From the NCBI GenBank assembly GCA_017563185.1, contig JAFXIL010000078.1:1-32350 (forward strand): a DNA stretch of 32,350 nucleotides, written 5' to 3'. Source of the DNA: Kiritimatiellia bacterium. Its GTDB lineage: Bacteria > Verrucomicrobiota > Kiritimatiellia > RFP12 > UBA1067. The translations under genes and the position numbers were made by a program. Below, one piece after another: positions 8,758-17,300 of this stretch (positions are counted from its first letter, which is position 1; each line of letters begins with the position of its first letter). Below the pieces are notes generated by a model. The model did no database searches. It saw nothing but the letters and a program-made list of their open reading frames with translations, and was not told the DNA's origin.

Positions 8758-10062
8758 ATGAAGATTCTAGTTGTAGGCTCGGGCGGACGCGAACACGCAA
8801 TCACGTGGCGCCTCGCGCAGGACAAGGCGCGCCACGAGCTCTTCTGCGCGCCAGGAAACGCAGGCACCGCTGCGCTGGCCACGAACGTGGCCATCGGCGC
8901 GGAAGATGTGGAGGGCGTGACGGCCTGGGCCGCCGCCAACCGTCCCGATCTCGTGGTTGTGGGCCCTGAGGCACCGCTCGTGAAGGGACTTGTTGACGCA
9001 CTCGACAAGATCGGCGTCGCCGCGTTCGGTCCAGTTGCCGCAGGCGCGCGCATGGAGGGCTCCAAGCGCTTCGCGAAGGAGGTCATGAAGGCGGCAGGCG
9101 TGCCCACTGGCATGGCCGAGACGTTCACCGACGCCGCGGCCGCAAAGGCCGCGCTTCCTGCGTTCGGACTTCCCGTTGTGATCAAGGCGGACGGCCTTGC
9201 GGCCGGCAAGGGCGTGGTAGTGGCCGAGACGGCCGCGCAGGCCGAGGCCGCGATCGACGACATGCTCGTCGCGAACAAGTTCGGCGCCGCCGGCGCGGAG
9301 GTGCTCGTGGAGGAGTTCCTGCACGGCGAGGAGTGCTCCATTCTCGCGCTCGTCGACGGCGAGCGTGCGGTGCTGCTTCCGAGCTCGCAGGACCACAAGC
9401 GCGTTTTCGACGGCGACAAGGGACCCAACACGGGCGGCATGGGCGCATACTCGCCCGCGCCCGTCGTGACGGCCGACAAGCTGCCCGCCATCAAGGAGAA
9501 GATCATCCTTCCCGTCCTGCGCGAACTGAAGAAGCGCGGCATAACGTACCGCGGCATCCTCTACGCCGGGCTGATGGTGAACGACGAGAACTCCAACCCG
9601 CACGGCCCGCTTGCGAAGAGCGGCTCGAGCGTGAACGTGGTCGAGTTCAACGCGCGCTTCGGCGACCCCGAGACGGAGGCAGTGCTGCCGCGAATCGGCG
9701 GCGACTTCGCCACGGCGCTTCTGCACGCGGCAACGGGCTGCCTGCGCGACGAGGACGTGACGGTGAAGGACGAATGCGCCGCCACCGTGATTGTGGCCTC
9801 GGGAGGATATCCGGGCTCGTACGAGAAGGGCAAGGAGATTGCCGGCCTCGAAGGGAATCCCGCGCTCGTCTTCCACTGCGGCACGAAGAGGACGGATGAC
9901 GGCAAGGTATTGACGAGCGGCGGCCGCGTCCTGTCGGTCACCGGCCTTGGTCCCGATCTCCGCTCTGCAGTTGACGCCGCGTATGCCGGCGTGGAGCGCA
10001 TCTCCTTCGAGAATTCGTTCCACCGCAGCGACATCGCGCACCGCGCGTTCGAACGGGGGTAG
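8758..10062 (+). CDS. purD: Phosphoribosylamine-glycine ligase
   Basis: 434 residues, the normal size for PurD (GAR synthetase), an ATP-grasp enzyme joining glycine to phosphoribosylamine early in purine synthesis. It begins with the family signature MKILVVGSGGREHAI, followed by FCAPGNAGTA, VVVGPEAPLVKGLVD, the ATP-grasp segment VIKADGLAAGKGVVVA and the diagnostic GPNTGGMGAYSP. FNARFGDPETEAVLPRI supplies the metal-binding Glu/Asn. A GGAGAGGAAA ribosome binding site precedes the ATG. It is downstream of the AICAR transformylase and only 4 bases ahead of the next ORF, so it is part of the six-gene block transcribed from the promoter near 7349. Confidence 0.96.
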   Translation: MKILVVGSGGREHAITWRLAQDKARHELFCAPGNAGTAALATNVAIGAEDVEGVTAWAAANRPDLVVVGPEAPLVKGLVDALDKIGVAAFGPVAAGARMEGSKRFAKEVMKAAGVPTGMAETFTDAAAAKAALPAFGLPVVIKADGLAAGKGVVVAETAAQAEAAIDDMLVANKFGAAGAEVLVEEFLHGEECSILALVDGERAVLLPSSQDHKRVFDGDKGPNTGGMGAYSPAPVVTADKLPAIKEKIILPVLRELKKRGITYRGILYAGLMVNDENSNPHGPLAKSGSSVNVVEFNARFGDPETEAVLPRIGGDFATALLHAATGCLRDEDVTVKDECAATVIVASGGYPGSYEKGKEIAGLEGNPALVFHCGTKRTDDGKVLTSGGRVLSVTGLGPDLRSAVDAAYAGVERISFENSFHRSDIAHRAFERG

Positions 10063-10066
10063 GCCG

Positions 10067-10378
10067 ATGCTCGCCCACCTGCTTGAGTTCATGATGCTCA
10101 TCCTCTTCGGCGTCTCGTGGCCGTTCGCGATTGCGAAGACCTACAGGGCGAAGAGGGTGGACGGCAAGAGCCCGCTCTTCGAGATCATCGTGATAGCGGG
10201 CTACCTCTGCGGCATCGGCAGCCACTTCGCAAGCGGCCAGGGCATGTGGGTGATCGGCGTGTACGTGGTGGACATACTGCTTGTCTCGACCGATCTCTCA
10301 CTCTACTTCTACTACAGCTTCAAGAACCGCCGCCGCGCGCCAGACGCCGCGCCGCCGAAGGTGGAGGGCGCGCCGTGA
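10067..10378 (+). CDS. Small PQ-loop/SemiSWEET-like membrane protein
   Basis: 103 residues with three predicted membrane helices (about 5-22, 35-54 and 62-84) and a basic tail. The segment SWPFAIAKTYRAKRVDGKSP resembles a PQ-loop repeat, in which Pro-containing helix 1 is followed by K-x-x-R-x-K and G-x-S. Similar uncharacterised small proteins occur in gut Firmicutes. SemiSWEETs are sugar transporters that work as dimers of three-helix units, but transport is only a possibility here. The ATG at 10067 is chosen because it opens directly into the first helix; it lies 4 bases after purD, and the end overlaps the next gene (GTGA). Confidence 0.65.
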   Translation: MLAHLLEFMMLILFGVSWPFAIAKTYRAKRVDGKSPLFEIIVIAGYLCGIGSHFASGQGMWVIGVYVVDILLVSTDLSLYFYYSFKNRRRAPDAAPPKVEGAP

Positions 10379-10743
10379 CGGATGTGTTGAAGAGCATTGC
10401 CAAGCATTTGCTGCGCATCGCGCTCATGGCGTTGGTGTCGCTTGAGGTGATCGGCTCGTCGTTCATCAACCAGTTCATGTTCCATCCGGACTATGCGGGC
10501 AAAACGTACACCGAGCGCACGAAGGGGTTTGTGGACATCGGCACCAACGGCGTGAGAATCGCGGCCGTGGTGCTTGGTCCGGAGCGTGGAAAGAAGTCCT
10601 CGTCGGTCCGCTTCGTGCCGGTAGAGGGGGCGGACCACGGCGAGATCGCGAGCGGAATCGGGATAGACAGGTATCTTGAGATGGTGAGCGGCGCATGCGG
10701 GCGCCGCGAAGGCGCAGGCGAAGACGGAAAAGGGAGGCGCTGA
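10375..10743 (+). pseudogene. Alpha/beta hydrolase remnant with its core deleted
   Basis: 122 codons, starting at a GTG that overlaps the stop of the previous gene. The N-terminal part has a signal-anchor helix and then FMFHPDYAGKTYTERTKGF and a short beta segment ending VVLGPERGKK, which looks like the entry to a membrane-anchored BEM46/YqkD-type hydrolase. Where the oxyanion strand and the GxSxG nucleophile should follow, the sequence jumps to RFVPVEGADHGEIASGIGID, which resembles the end of such an enzyme with its catalytic His (GADHGE). About 150-200 residues including the nucleophile are therefore missing, in frame. A short peptide could still be made, but not a working hydrolase. It sits within the operon, so the frame may be kept for translational coupling. 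Confidence 0.6.
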
Positions 10744-10752
10744 GAAGGCCAG

Positions 10753-12495
10753 ATGAATCGTGAACGCTGCGAGGGGTGGGCGCTCGCGGGCGCGGCGGCG
10801 GTCGTGGCCGGGATGCTTGCGTATTCGCATGGGCCGATCGTCTGGAAACTGGCGCAGCAGACGCTCTTCTACGCCGACTTCGCGGGATTGCGCGAGCTGC
10901 TGGGGCCGTGCTCCGCGCCGGGAGGACTGCTCGACTGGCAGGCGCGCGGGGTGCATGTGACTGCGTTGGGCGGCATGTGGTGGTTCTTCTACGTGATCGC
11001 GGCGGCGGGGACGATTCTCCTTTGGTGGCACGTATTCAAGACCCAGCGGAGAGGTCCGCTTGTGGCGCTTTCGTTTCCGGCGGCGCTTCTCTGCGTGTAT
11101 CCGGCGCTTCTAGCTGGCACGGCGGTGTGGATGCTCGACGATCCGTCCGCCGGCTTCCGCAACACGTTCGGGCTCTGGACCGCGATGGGCGTGTACGTGC
11201 TTGGGCGTTCCACGCGCAGATGGGCGGCGGCAATCGCGGCAGCGTTGCTCTTCCCGTGGTTCGGAATCTATCCGCTCCTTGGCGCGGTGGCGGCGAGCGC
11301 GTGGTGCCTGCCGCTTCTGCTGCTGCCGGCGTGTGCGGCGCCGTTCTACAACGACCTCGCGATTGGCGAACTTTATCTGAGAAGCGGAGCCGTGTTCGAC
11401 AGGCTGCGTTTTTGTCCGCTCAACGCGTGGACGGCCGGCGCGTTCGCATGCTTCTTCCTTGCGGCGGCGGAGGAGAGGTTCCGCTGGGCGGAGAAGGCGA
11501 ATGGCGTGCGCCTTCTCGCGAAGCCGCGCATGAGATACGGTTTTCTCGCGGTCATGCTGGCGGCCGCTGCGGCGGGCGTGTGGGCCAGCAGGCCGCGTCC
11601 CGACCTGCGCGGACAGTTCACGCGCGAGCGCGCCGTGGTGGAGGGCCGCTGGAGGGACGTTCTGGCGGTGCCCCCTTCCAACGGCAACGCCCTCCGGATG
11701 GAGAGCGCGTACCGCATACTCGCCCTCCAGCGCCTCGACATGCTGCCGCTGCATCTCTTCGACGAGCCGCTTTGGAGCACGCACGACTCCACCGACGCGC
11801 AGGAGGATCTGATGGACGGCCATGAGCTGCTCTTCGCGTACGGCCTCCTCCTGCCTGCGCGCCGCTATCTCTTCGAGACCATGGCCACGAAGCGCTGGAT
11901 GCCGCGCCACTTCCAGGTGCTGGGCGACATCGCGCTCCTCTTCGGCGAGAACGCTCTCGCCGAGCGCAACTACAGGCTCATGCTGCGCTGCCCATACTAC
12001 CGCGACGCGGCGAAGGCGCGCCTGGCTCTGCTGAACGCGGAGAAGCCGGCGCTTCCGCCGGACCTGGAGCAGGTGGCGAGCATGGCCCGCACGCTCATGC
12101 AGATGCTCAAGGACGAGAAGGTGGAGTTCTTCGACGTGCAGCAGAACGCCGAGCAGCTGGTGTACAGCCACTTCGTGAGCGTGAAGGACTGCGACGCCCA
12201 GATCGCCCGCTTCTGCATCGCGTGCATGCTGCTGGAGAAGAAGCACGCGATGCTTGCGCTCAACGAGGGGTTGCTGGCGGAGATGTTCGGCTCGGCCGGT
12301 AACGTGCCGGCGAGCGTGCAGCAGGCGCTGATCGTCGCCGGCAAGGAGTCCTCGCTCGTCTCGCCTGCCGTGCGGCAGCAGGCGATGGCGTTCCAGGCGG
12401 ACGCGAGGCGCGTGGCGTCCGGCGCGCTCGCGCAGGACGCGTTCCTCTCAAGATGGTCCACCTCATACTTCTTCTACAATGAATTCGTCAAATGA
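10753..12495 (+). CDS. Multi-pass membrane protein, DUF6057-like
   Basis: 580 residues. The N-terminal half (about 5-285) contains roughly eight hydrophobic segments, including WWFFYVIAAAGTILLWW near 77 and a run of short helices between 105 and 205. The C-terminal half (about 290-580) is soluble and helical with tetratricopeptide-like spacing (YRILALQRLDMLPLHLF, HFQVLGDIALLFGENALAER). The layout, size and immediate coupling to a TolB-like CxxCH protein match DUF6057 proteins known from Bacteroidetes; I recognise this by pattern only. The function is unknown, though a membrane partner for the exported product of the next gene is plausible. Its last 17 bases overlap the start of that gene, implying translational coupling. 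Confidence 0.65.
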   Translation: MNRERCEGWALAGAAAVVAGMLAYSHGPIVWKLAQQTLFYADFAGLRELLGPCSAPGGLLDWQARGVHVTALGGMWWFFYVIAAAGTILLWWHVFKTQRRGPLVALSFPAALLCVYPALLAGTAVWMLDDPSAGFRNTFGLWTAMGVYVLGRSTRRWAAAIAAALLFPWFGIYPLLGAVAASAWCLPLLLLPACAAPFYNDLAIGELYLRSGAVFDRLRFCPLNAWTAGAFACFFLAAAEERFRWAEKANGVRLLAKPRMRYGFLAVMLAAAAAGVWASRPRPDLRGQFTRERAVVEGRWRDVLAVPPSNGNALRMESAYRILALQRLDMLPLHLFDEPLWSTHDSTDAQEDLMDGHELLFAYGLLLPARRYLFETMATKRWMPRHFQVLGDIALLFGENALAERNYRLMLRCPYYRDAAKARLALLNAEKPALPPDLEQVASMARTLMQMLKDEKVEFFDVQQNAEQLVYSHFVSVKDCDAQIARFCIACMLLEKKHAMLALNEGLLAEMFGSAGNVPASVQQALIVAGKESSLVSPAVRQQAMAFQADARRVASGALAQDAFLSRWSTSYFFYNEFVK

Positions 12496-13921
12496 CATCA
12501 TCCGCAGATCGGCCTTCGCCATCGCTCTCGGCGCATGTGCCGCCGTGGGTGCCGCGACGGTTTTCCCCGACTACTTCAACATCGAGATTCCGCCGAACAT
12601 CGCGCCGCTCAACTTCGACGTGGAGGGCGTGGATGGCGCGGTGGCGGTGACGCTGCGCGCGGAAGACGGCGCCACGCTCGCCGCGGAGGGCCCGAAGGTG
12701 CGCTTCCCCGAGCGCGCCTGGCGCCGCTTCATCTCCGCGCACGCCGGCTCGCGCATCACGGGCGAGCTCAAGACGGGCGGCGACACGTACTTCTTCACGA
12801 ACACCGTCTCGCGCCATCCTATATCCTCCCACCTCTCATACAGGCTCATTCCGCCCGGATACACCGGCTTCAACGAGGTGGGCATCTACCAGCGCGACCT
12901 CACCACCTTCGCGGAGCGCCCCCTCTACCGCAACCTGCAGACGAGCCGCCGGCAGTGCGTGAACTGCCACACCTACAATGCATGCGACCCCTCCCAGTAC
13001 CTCTTCCACACGCGCGCCTACAAGGCTGGCACGGTGGTGGTGAGCGCGAAGCACGGCAGGAAGATGATACGCCCTGAGATTCCCGGCGGCTACGCCTACG
13101 GCGTGTACCCCGCATGGCACCCCGGCGGCGACTACATCGCCTTCTCGTGCAACGACACGAGCCAGATATTCTACACGGCCAATCCGGACAAGATCGAGGT
13201 CATGGACTCGCGCAGCGACCTTCTGCTCTACAGCCTCCGGGACGGCAAGGTGACGATGATAGACGAAGACCCCACGCTCTTCGAATGCTATCCCACGTGG
13301 AGCCCCGACGGCAAGTTCCTCGTCACCTCCTCCGCGCGCACCCCGTTCCAGAACCTTCCGCCCGACCGCGACGGACGCGAGGCGCAGATGCGCGACAAGT
13401 ACTCTCAGGTCATGTACGATCTTTCCGTGCGCACCTTCAACGCGTCCAACTGCACCTTCTCGTCCCGGCGCATTCTCGTGAACGCGCTCACCTCGAAGCG
13501 CTCCTTCACTTTCCCGCGCATTTCGCCCGACGGCCGCTGGCTCGTCTTCGCGGTGGGCCCGTACGGCGTGTTCAGCATCTGGCACCGCACGGCCGACCTC
13601 TGGCTGCTCGACCTGCGCAGGAACGAGGCGCGTCCCCTCAACGAGATCAACAGCGCCGCTTCCGAGAGCTACCACTGCTTTTCGAAGAACGGGCGCTGGA
13701 TGGTGTTCTCGTCTCGCAGGATCGACGGCGTTTACACGCGCCCCTACTTCGCGGCGTTCGATCCGGAGAGGGGCGTATTCTCCAAGCCGTTTCTTCTGCC
13801 CGCCGAGGATCCCGCCGAACACGGCCGCAGGCTTCTTTCCTACAACATCCCGGAGCTGAGCGAAGGCCCTGTGCGCGAATCCCCGCGCGAGCTCCGCCGC
13901 CTCGTCGAGAGCGCCGATTGA
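12479..13921 (+). CDS. Exported TolB-like beta-propeller protein with CxxCH motif
   Basis: 480 residues with an N-terminal signal sequence (about 8-30, ending AAVGAAT). Residues 30-125 form a beta domain (F-N-I-E-I-P-P-N-I-A-P-L-N-F), followed by CVNCH at about 160-164, a c-type haem-attachment motif. From 200 on there are at least four WD40-like/PD40 blades: YPAWHPGGDYIAF, YPTWSPDGKFLV, FPRISPDGRWLVF and CFSKNGRWMVFSS. Relatives in Bacteroides are annotated as TolB-like translocation or cytochrome c biogenesis proteins; none has a settled role to my knowledge. The start at 12479 overlaps the DUF6057-like gene by 17 bases. Haem binding is suggested by the single motif and is not proven; the Cys pair could instead bind metal or form a disulfide. 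Confidence 0.75.
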   Translation: MNSSNDIIRRSAFAIALGACAAVGAATVFPDYFNIEIPPNIAPLNFDVEGVDGAVAVTLRAEDGATLAAEGPKVRFPERAWRRFISAHAGSRITGELKTGGDTYFFTNTVSRHPISSHLSYRLIPPGYTGFNEVGIYQRDLTTFAERPLYRNLQTSRRQCVNCHTYNACDPSQYLFHTRAYKAGTVVVSAKHGRKMIRPEIPGGYAYGVYPAWHPGGDYIAFSCNDTSQIFYTANPDKIEVMDSRSDLLLYSLRDGKVTMIDEDPTLFECYPTWSPDGKFLVTSSARTPFQNLPPDRDGREAQMRDKYSQVMYDLSVRTFNASNCTFSSRRILVNALTSKRSFTFPRISPDGRWLVFAVGPYGVFSIWHRTADLWLLDLRRNEARPLNEINSAASESYHCFSKNGRWMVFSSRRIDGVYTRPYFAAFDPERGVFSKPFLLPAEDPAEHGRRLLSYNIPELSEGPVRESPRELRRLVESAD

Positions 13922-13949
13922 CAATCGCCCCTGCCGGGCGCCCCCCCCC

Positions 13950-13976
13950 GGTAGGGCGCGCGCCCCGCGCGCGCCG
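13950..13976 (+). repeat. GGTAGGG hairpin element (intergenic)
   Basis: GGTAGG followed by an 8-bp stem, GGCGCGCG (13955-13962) / CGCGCGCC (13968-13975), with a 5-base loop, then GA. It has the same plan as the element at 8713-8740 but a different stem sequence. A run of nine Cs (13941-13949) precedes it. Confidence 0.6.
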
Positions 13977-13987
13977 AGCGCGCCGCA

Positions 13988-14125
13988 ATGCCGGGCAACA
14001 TGCTCAATCCAGTTGTGCCTTCTGGGTTCAACTTCGGCTCGCATCTCGTTCCCGAGCCCACGAGCGGGCTCTTGATGATGCTGGGCGCCGGGCTTCTGGC
14101 GCTGCGCCGCCGGCGCAGGGCCTAG
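13988..14125 (+). CDS. Orphan PEP-CTERM peptide, 45 residues
   Basis: An ATG at 13988 opens a 45-codon frame whose last part is a textbook PEP-CTERM sorting tag: VPEPTSGLLMMLGAGLLALR followed by further Arg residues and Ala. That gives the PEP motif, a hydrophobic helix and a basic cluster at the extreme C-terminus. Such tags are recognised by exosortase and usually sit at the end of large exported proteins. Here only 18 residues precede the tag and there is no signal peptide. No good ribosome binding site is seen. It is either the surviving 3' end of a lost PEP-CTERM gene or a tag fragment brought in by recombination; a functional micropeptide is less likely. No exosortase gene is in the window. 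Confidence 0.7.
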   Translation: MPGNMLNPVVPSGFNFGSHLVPEPTSGLLMMLGAGLLALRRRRRA

Positions 14126-14161
14126 ACCTTGCAGGGCAGATGCGGGACTGCCAGGGGATAA

Positions 14162-14285
14162 AGAGCGATTTCAAGGGATATCAAGCGATAGCGGACAGGC
14201 GATGCGCGGCTGTAGAGCCACTTCATCCACCTAGCGTCAACAGTGCGTGGCTTTTATCGCTTAAAATCCCTTAATATCCCTTAAT
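14162..14285. repeat. Inverted pair of 10-bp repeat arrays
   Basis: The left array (about 14164-14193) has three 10-bp units of the form AGSGATWTCA. The right array (about 14254-14285) has units CGCTTAAAAT, CCCTTAATAT and CCCTTAATAT, the same unit in the opposite orientation. Over 26 bases the two arrays are complementary at about 21 positions, so they could form one long hairpin. The right array ends about 27 bases before the -35 of the nucleotidase gene. Confidence 0.65.
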
Positions 14286-14311
14286 ATCCCTTCCCCCCCA
14301 AAAAAAAGCCT

Positions 14312-14340
14312 TTGCCCTGCAGCCGCAATAATGATATAAT
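14312..14340 (+). promoter_or_regulatory. Promoter of the nucleotidase fusion gene
   Basis: TTGCCC (14312-14317), 17 bases, perfect TATAAT (14335-14340) preceded by TGA (extended -10). The leader of about 24 bases contains an AAGGGAGAG ribosome binding site before the ATG at 14371. Confidence 0.65.
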
Positions 14341-14370
14341 AGCGGCATTACAGTCATCAAGGGAGAGCAA

Positions 14371-17300
14371 ATGAAGAAGCTATTGACAATGATTGCCATG
14401 GCGGCGATGGCGGCTTTTGGCGCGCCGAAGGTGATCATCGATACCGACATCGGCAGCAGCACGGATGACCTGTTCGCTCTGGAGATCGCGGCGCAATATC
14501 ATAAAGAGGATGTGATTGAGCTCGCCGCCGTGATGCTCGATCGCCCTGGAGCCGACAACTTCGCCTTCACCGACGCGTACCTCCACTACCACGAGCTCGA
14601 CGATGTTCCGATCGGCACCATCGGCGACGAGAAGGACTCTCGCAGGGTGTTCGTGCCGTACGCAACTCTCGTGCACACCAATGATGCCTCGGGGCGCGCA
14701 GTGATGCCGCGCCTTCCGGCGGGGAAGCGTCCCGGCGCGGTTATGGAGGCGGTTCGGCTCTACCGCCGCATCCTCGCCGATGCGCCGGACCGCTCGGTGG
14801 ACGTGTGCGCGATAGGCTTCTTCACGAACCTGATGCGCCTTCTTGACACGCCGCCCGATGCCGTCTCGTCCCTCTCGGGACGCGACCTCGTGGCCCGCAA
14901 GGTGCGCACGCTGCGCATAATGGCCGGATCGTTCGACCGATCTCTCGATCATCCCGAGTACAACGTGTGGGGCGACATCCCCAGCGCGCGGCGGATATTC
15001 TCCGAATGGCCCACGCCGATCGTGTGCACGCCGTACGAAGTGGGCGTGCGCGTGTACTATCCCTGCAAGGAGGTGCGCGAGGACTTCCCCGCGAACCACC
15101 CGATAGCGCTCTCCTACGGTCGCTGGGATCCGGACGGACCGCGCTCCAAATCGCAGCTGATGTGGGATCCGATGACTGTGCTTGCGCTGATCGACGAGGA
15201 GAAGAAGCTCGGCTTCTTCTCCAGTTCGGAGACAGGGCGGGTCGAAGTGGATGGCCAAGGCTACACGGCGTTCCGTCCTGACGCCGACGGGCGCACAACA
15301 GTGCAGGATCTTCCGCTCGGCCGTGCGGTGCGCGTGCGCAGATGGATGCGGCGCTTCGCCTCGGGCGAGAACCGCATGCCCGAGATCGAAGGCGGATGCC
15401 TGCGCGTTGCGGAGATCGCGCCTCAGCCGCGAGAGGGGGCGGCAGGGGAGTTCATCGTGCTCACAAATCTCTCGTCGCAGATAGAGCTTGACCTTTCGGG
15501 CTGTCGCGTGGTATGCTCGCGTCCCGAACTGGAGGTCGCAGTGGAGGCGAAGATACCGCAGGGCGTGAAGCTGGCCCCGCGCGGCGCGATCCGCCTGGAG
15601 AGAAACACGTACTGGCCGGATTCCGAGCTGCCTGCGAAGTCGCTCAACATCCTCATCTACGGCGCCGATGGCGGAGTGAAGAGCGAGGCGTTCGTGGATA
15701 CGCGCTGGTGGAACGGCGAGTGCGACGGCACTGGCAGGTACTTCGTGGCCAAGGCGTGGCGTCCGCTCGTTCTGCGTGCCGACCAGTGGCGTCCATCCGG
15801 CGAGCGCAGGGCGAAGAAGCCGCGCGTGATGATTCTCCACACGAACGACACGCACACGCACATCGACGACGGCAACGTCACCTTCTCGCAGATCGCCACC
15901 GAGAAGGCGCGTCTGCGCGCGGCCGGCGAGAACGTGATTCTTGCCGACGCAGGCGACTATGTGCAGGGTACCGCCTACGGCGGATACGACGAGGGCAGAA
16001 GCGTGATCGACATAATGAACGCCACGGGATATGACGTGGCGACGCTTGGCAACCACGAGTTCGACTATGGCATCGCGGCGATGACGGCGAATGTGGCGAG
16101 ATGCGCGTTTCCCGTGACGAGCTGCAACCTTGTGCGCAGAAACGCGGCGGACGAGCCGGGAGAGCGGGTGCTGCCCGCCTACGTGGTGGTGACGGGAGGG
16201 ACGGCGCGCGTCGCGTTCGTGGGAGTGACAACGCCCACCACGCTCGTCGCCTCGAAGCCGGCTACGTTCCTCTCGGCGAAGGGCGACTACCGCGAGTGGG
16301 ACTTCATCGCGGGCGAGAAGGGCGAGGCGTTCTACGCCGCCGTGCAGAAGGCCGTGGACGAGGCGTCCGCGAAGGCGGACTACGTGGTGGTGCTGGGGCA
16401 TCTGGGCGTCTCGGCCGACTGCGCGCCGTACATGTCCACGGACCTGATCGCCCACACCACGAACTTCGTTGCGCTCATCGACGGCCATTCCCACTCATCT
16501 ATGGAGGGCGCGCGCGTGAAGAACGCCATTGGCCGCGAGGTGATACTCGCGCAGACGGGGTGCTACCTCGGCGCGCTTGGCTGCCTCACGCTCGACGACG
16601 GCGCGTGCGTGGCGGCGTCCACCTTGTTCCCGGCGCGCACCAAGGAGCCTGAGGTGGAGTGGCTCGAGACGCGCCTGATCGGCGCCGTGGAGCGCCAGCT
16701 TGGCGCGCGCCTCGCGATCGTCGATTCGGCGGTTTGCTCGTTTACGCCCGGCACAGGGGTGCGCCTTGCGCGCTCGCAGGGGTGCGCGGCGGGAGACTTC
16801 GCGGCGGACGCGTACTGGTGGTATGTGCGCGAGAAGGCGGGGCTGCGCTGCGACTTCGCGCTCGTGAACGGCGGAAACGTGCGCGCGGACATTCCGAAGG
16901 GCGAGGTGACATTGAAGACGCTGCGCACAGTGCAGCCGTTCGGCGGCGGCGTGGGGCTTGTCGAGGTTGACGGAGCGACGGTGCTCGATGCGCTGGAGTT
17001 CGGCGCGCAGGTGGTGGGCAAGAGCGAGAGCGGCGGGTTCCTTCATGCGGCCGGACTTCGCTACGTGATCGACGCGCGGATTCCATCCAGCGTGAAGGTT
17101 TCTCCTTCGGGCGCATGGACGGGCGGGCCGACCGGCGCGCGCCGTGTGGGCCATGTGCAGGTGTACGACCGCGAGAAGGGCGAATATGTGCCGCTCGATC
17201 CAGCGAAGAAATACTTCGTGGCGGGCAACAGCTTCACGCTGATAGAGGGGGGCGACGGGTTCGAGATGTTCAAGCGCGCACGCTCTGTGAACAAGACGCT

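Noticed and set aside
14380-16494. 704-codon open frame on the minus strand
   Set aside because: It lies opposite the well-supported nucleotidase fusion; it is a GC-rich antisense shadow with no recognisable motif or ribosome binding site.
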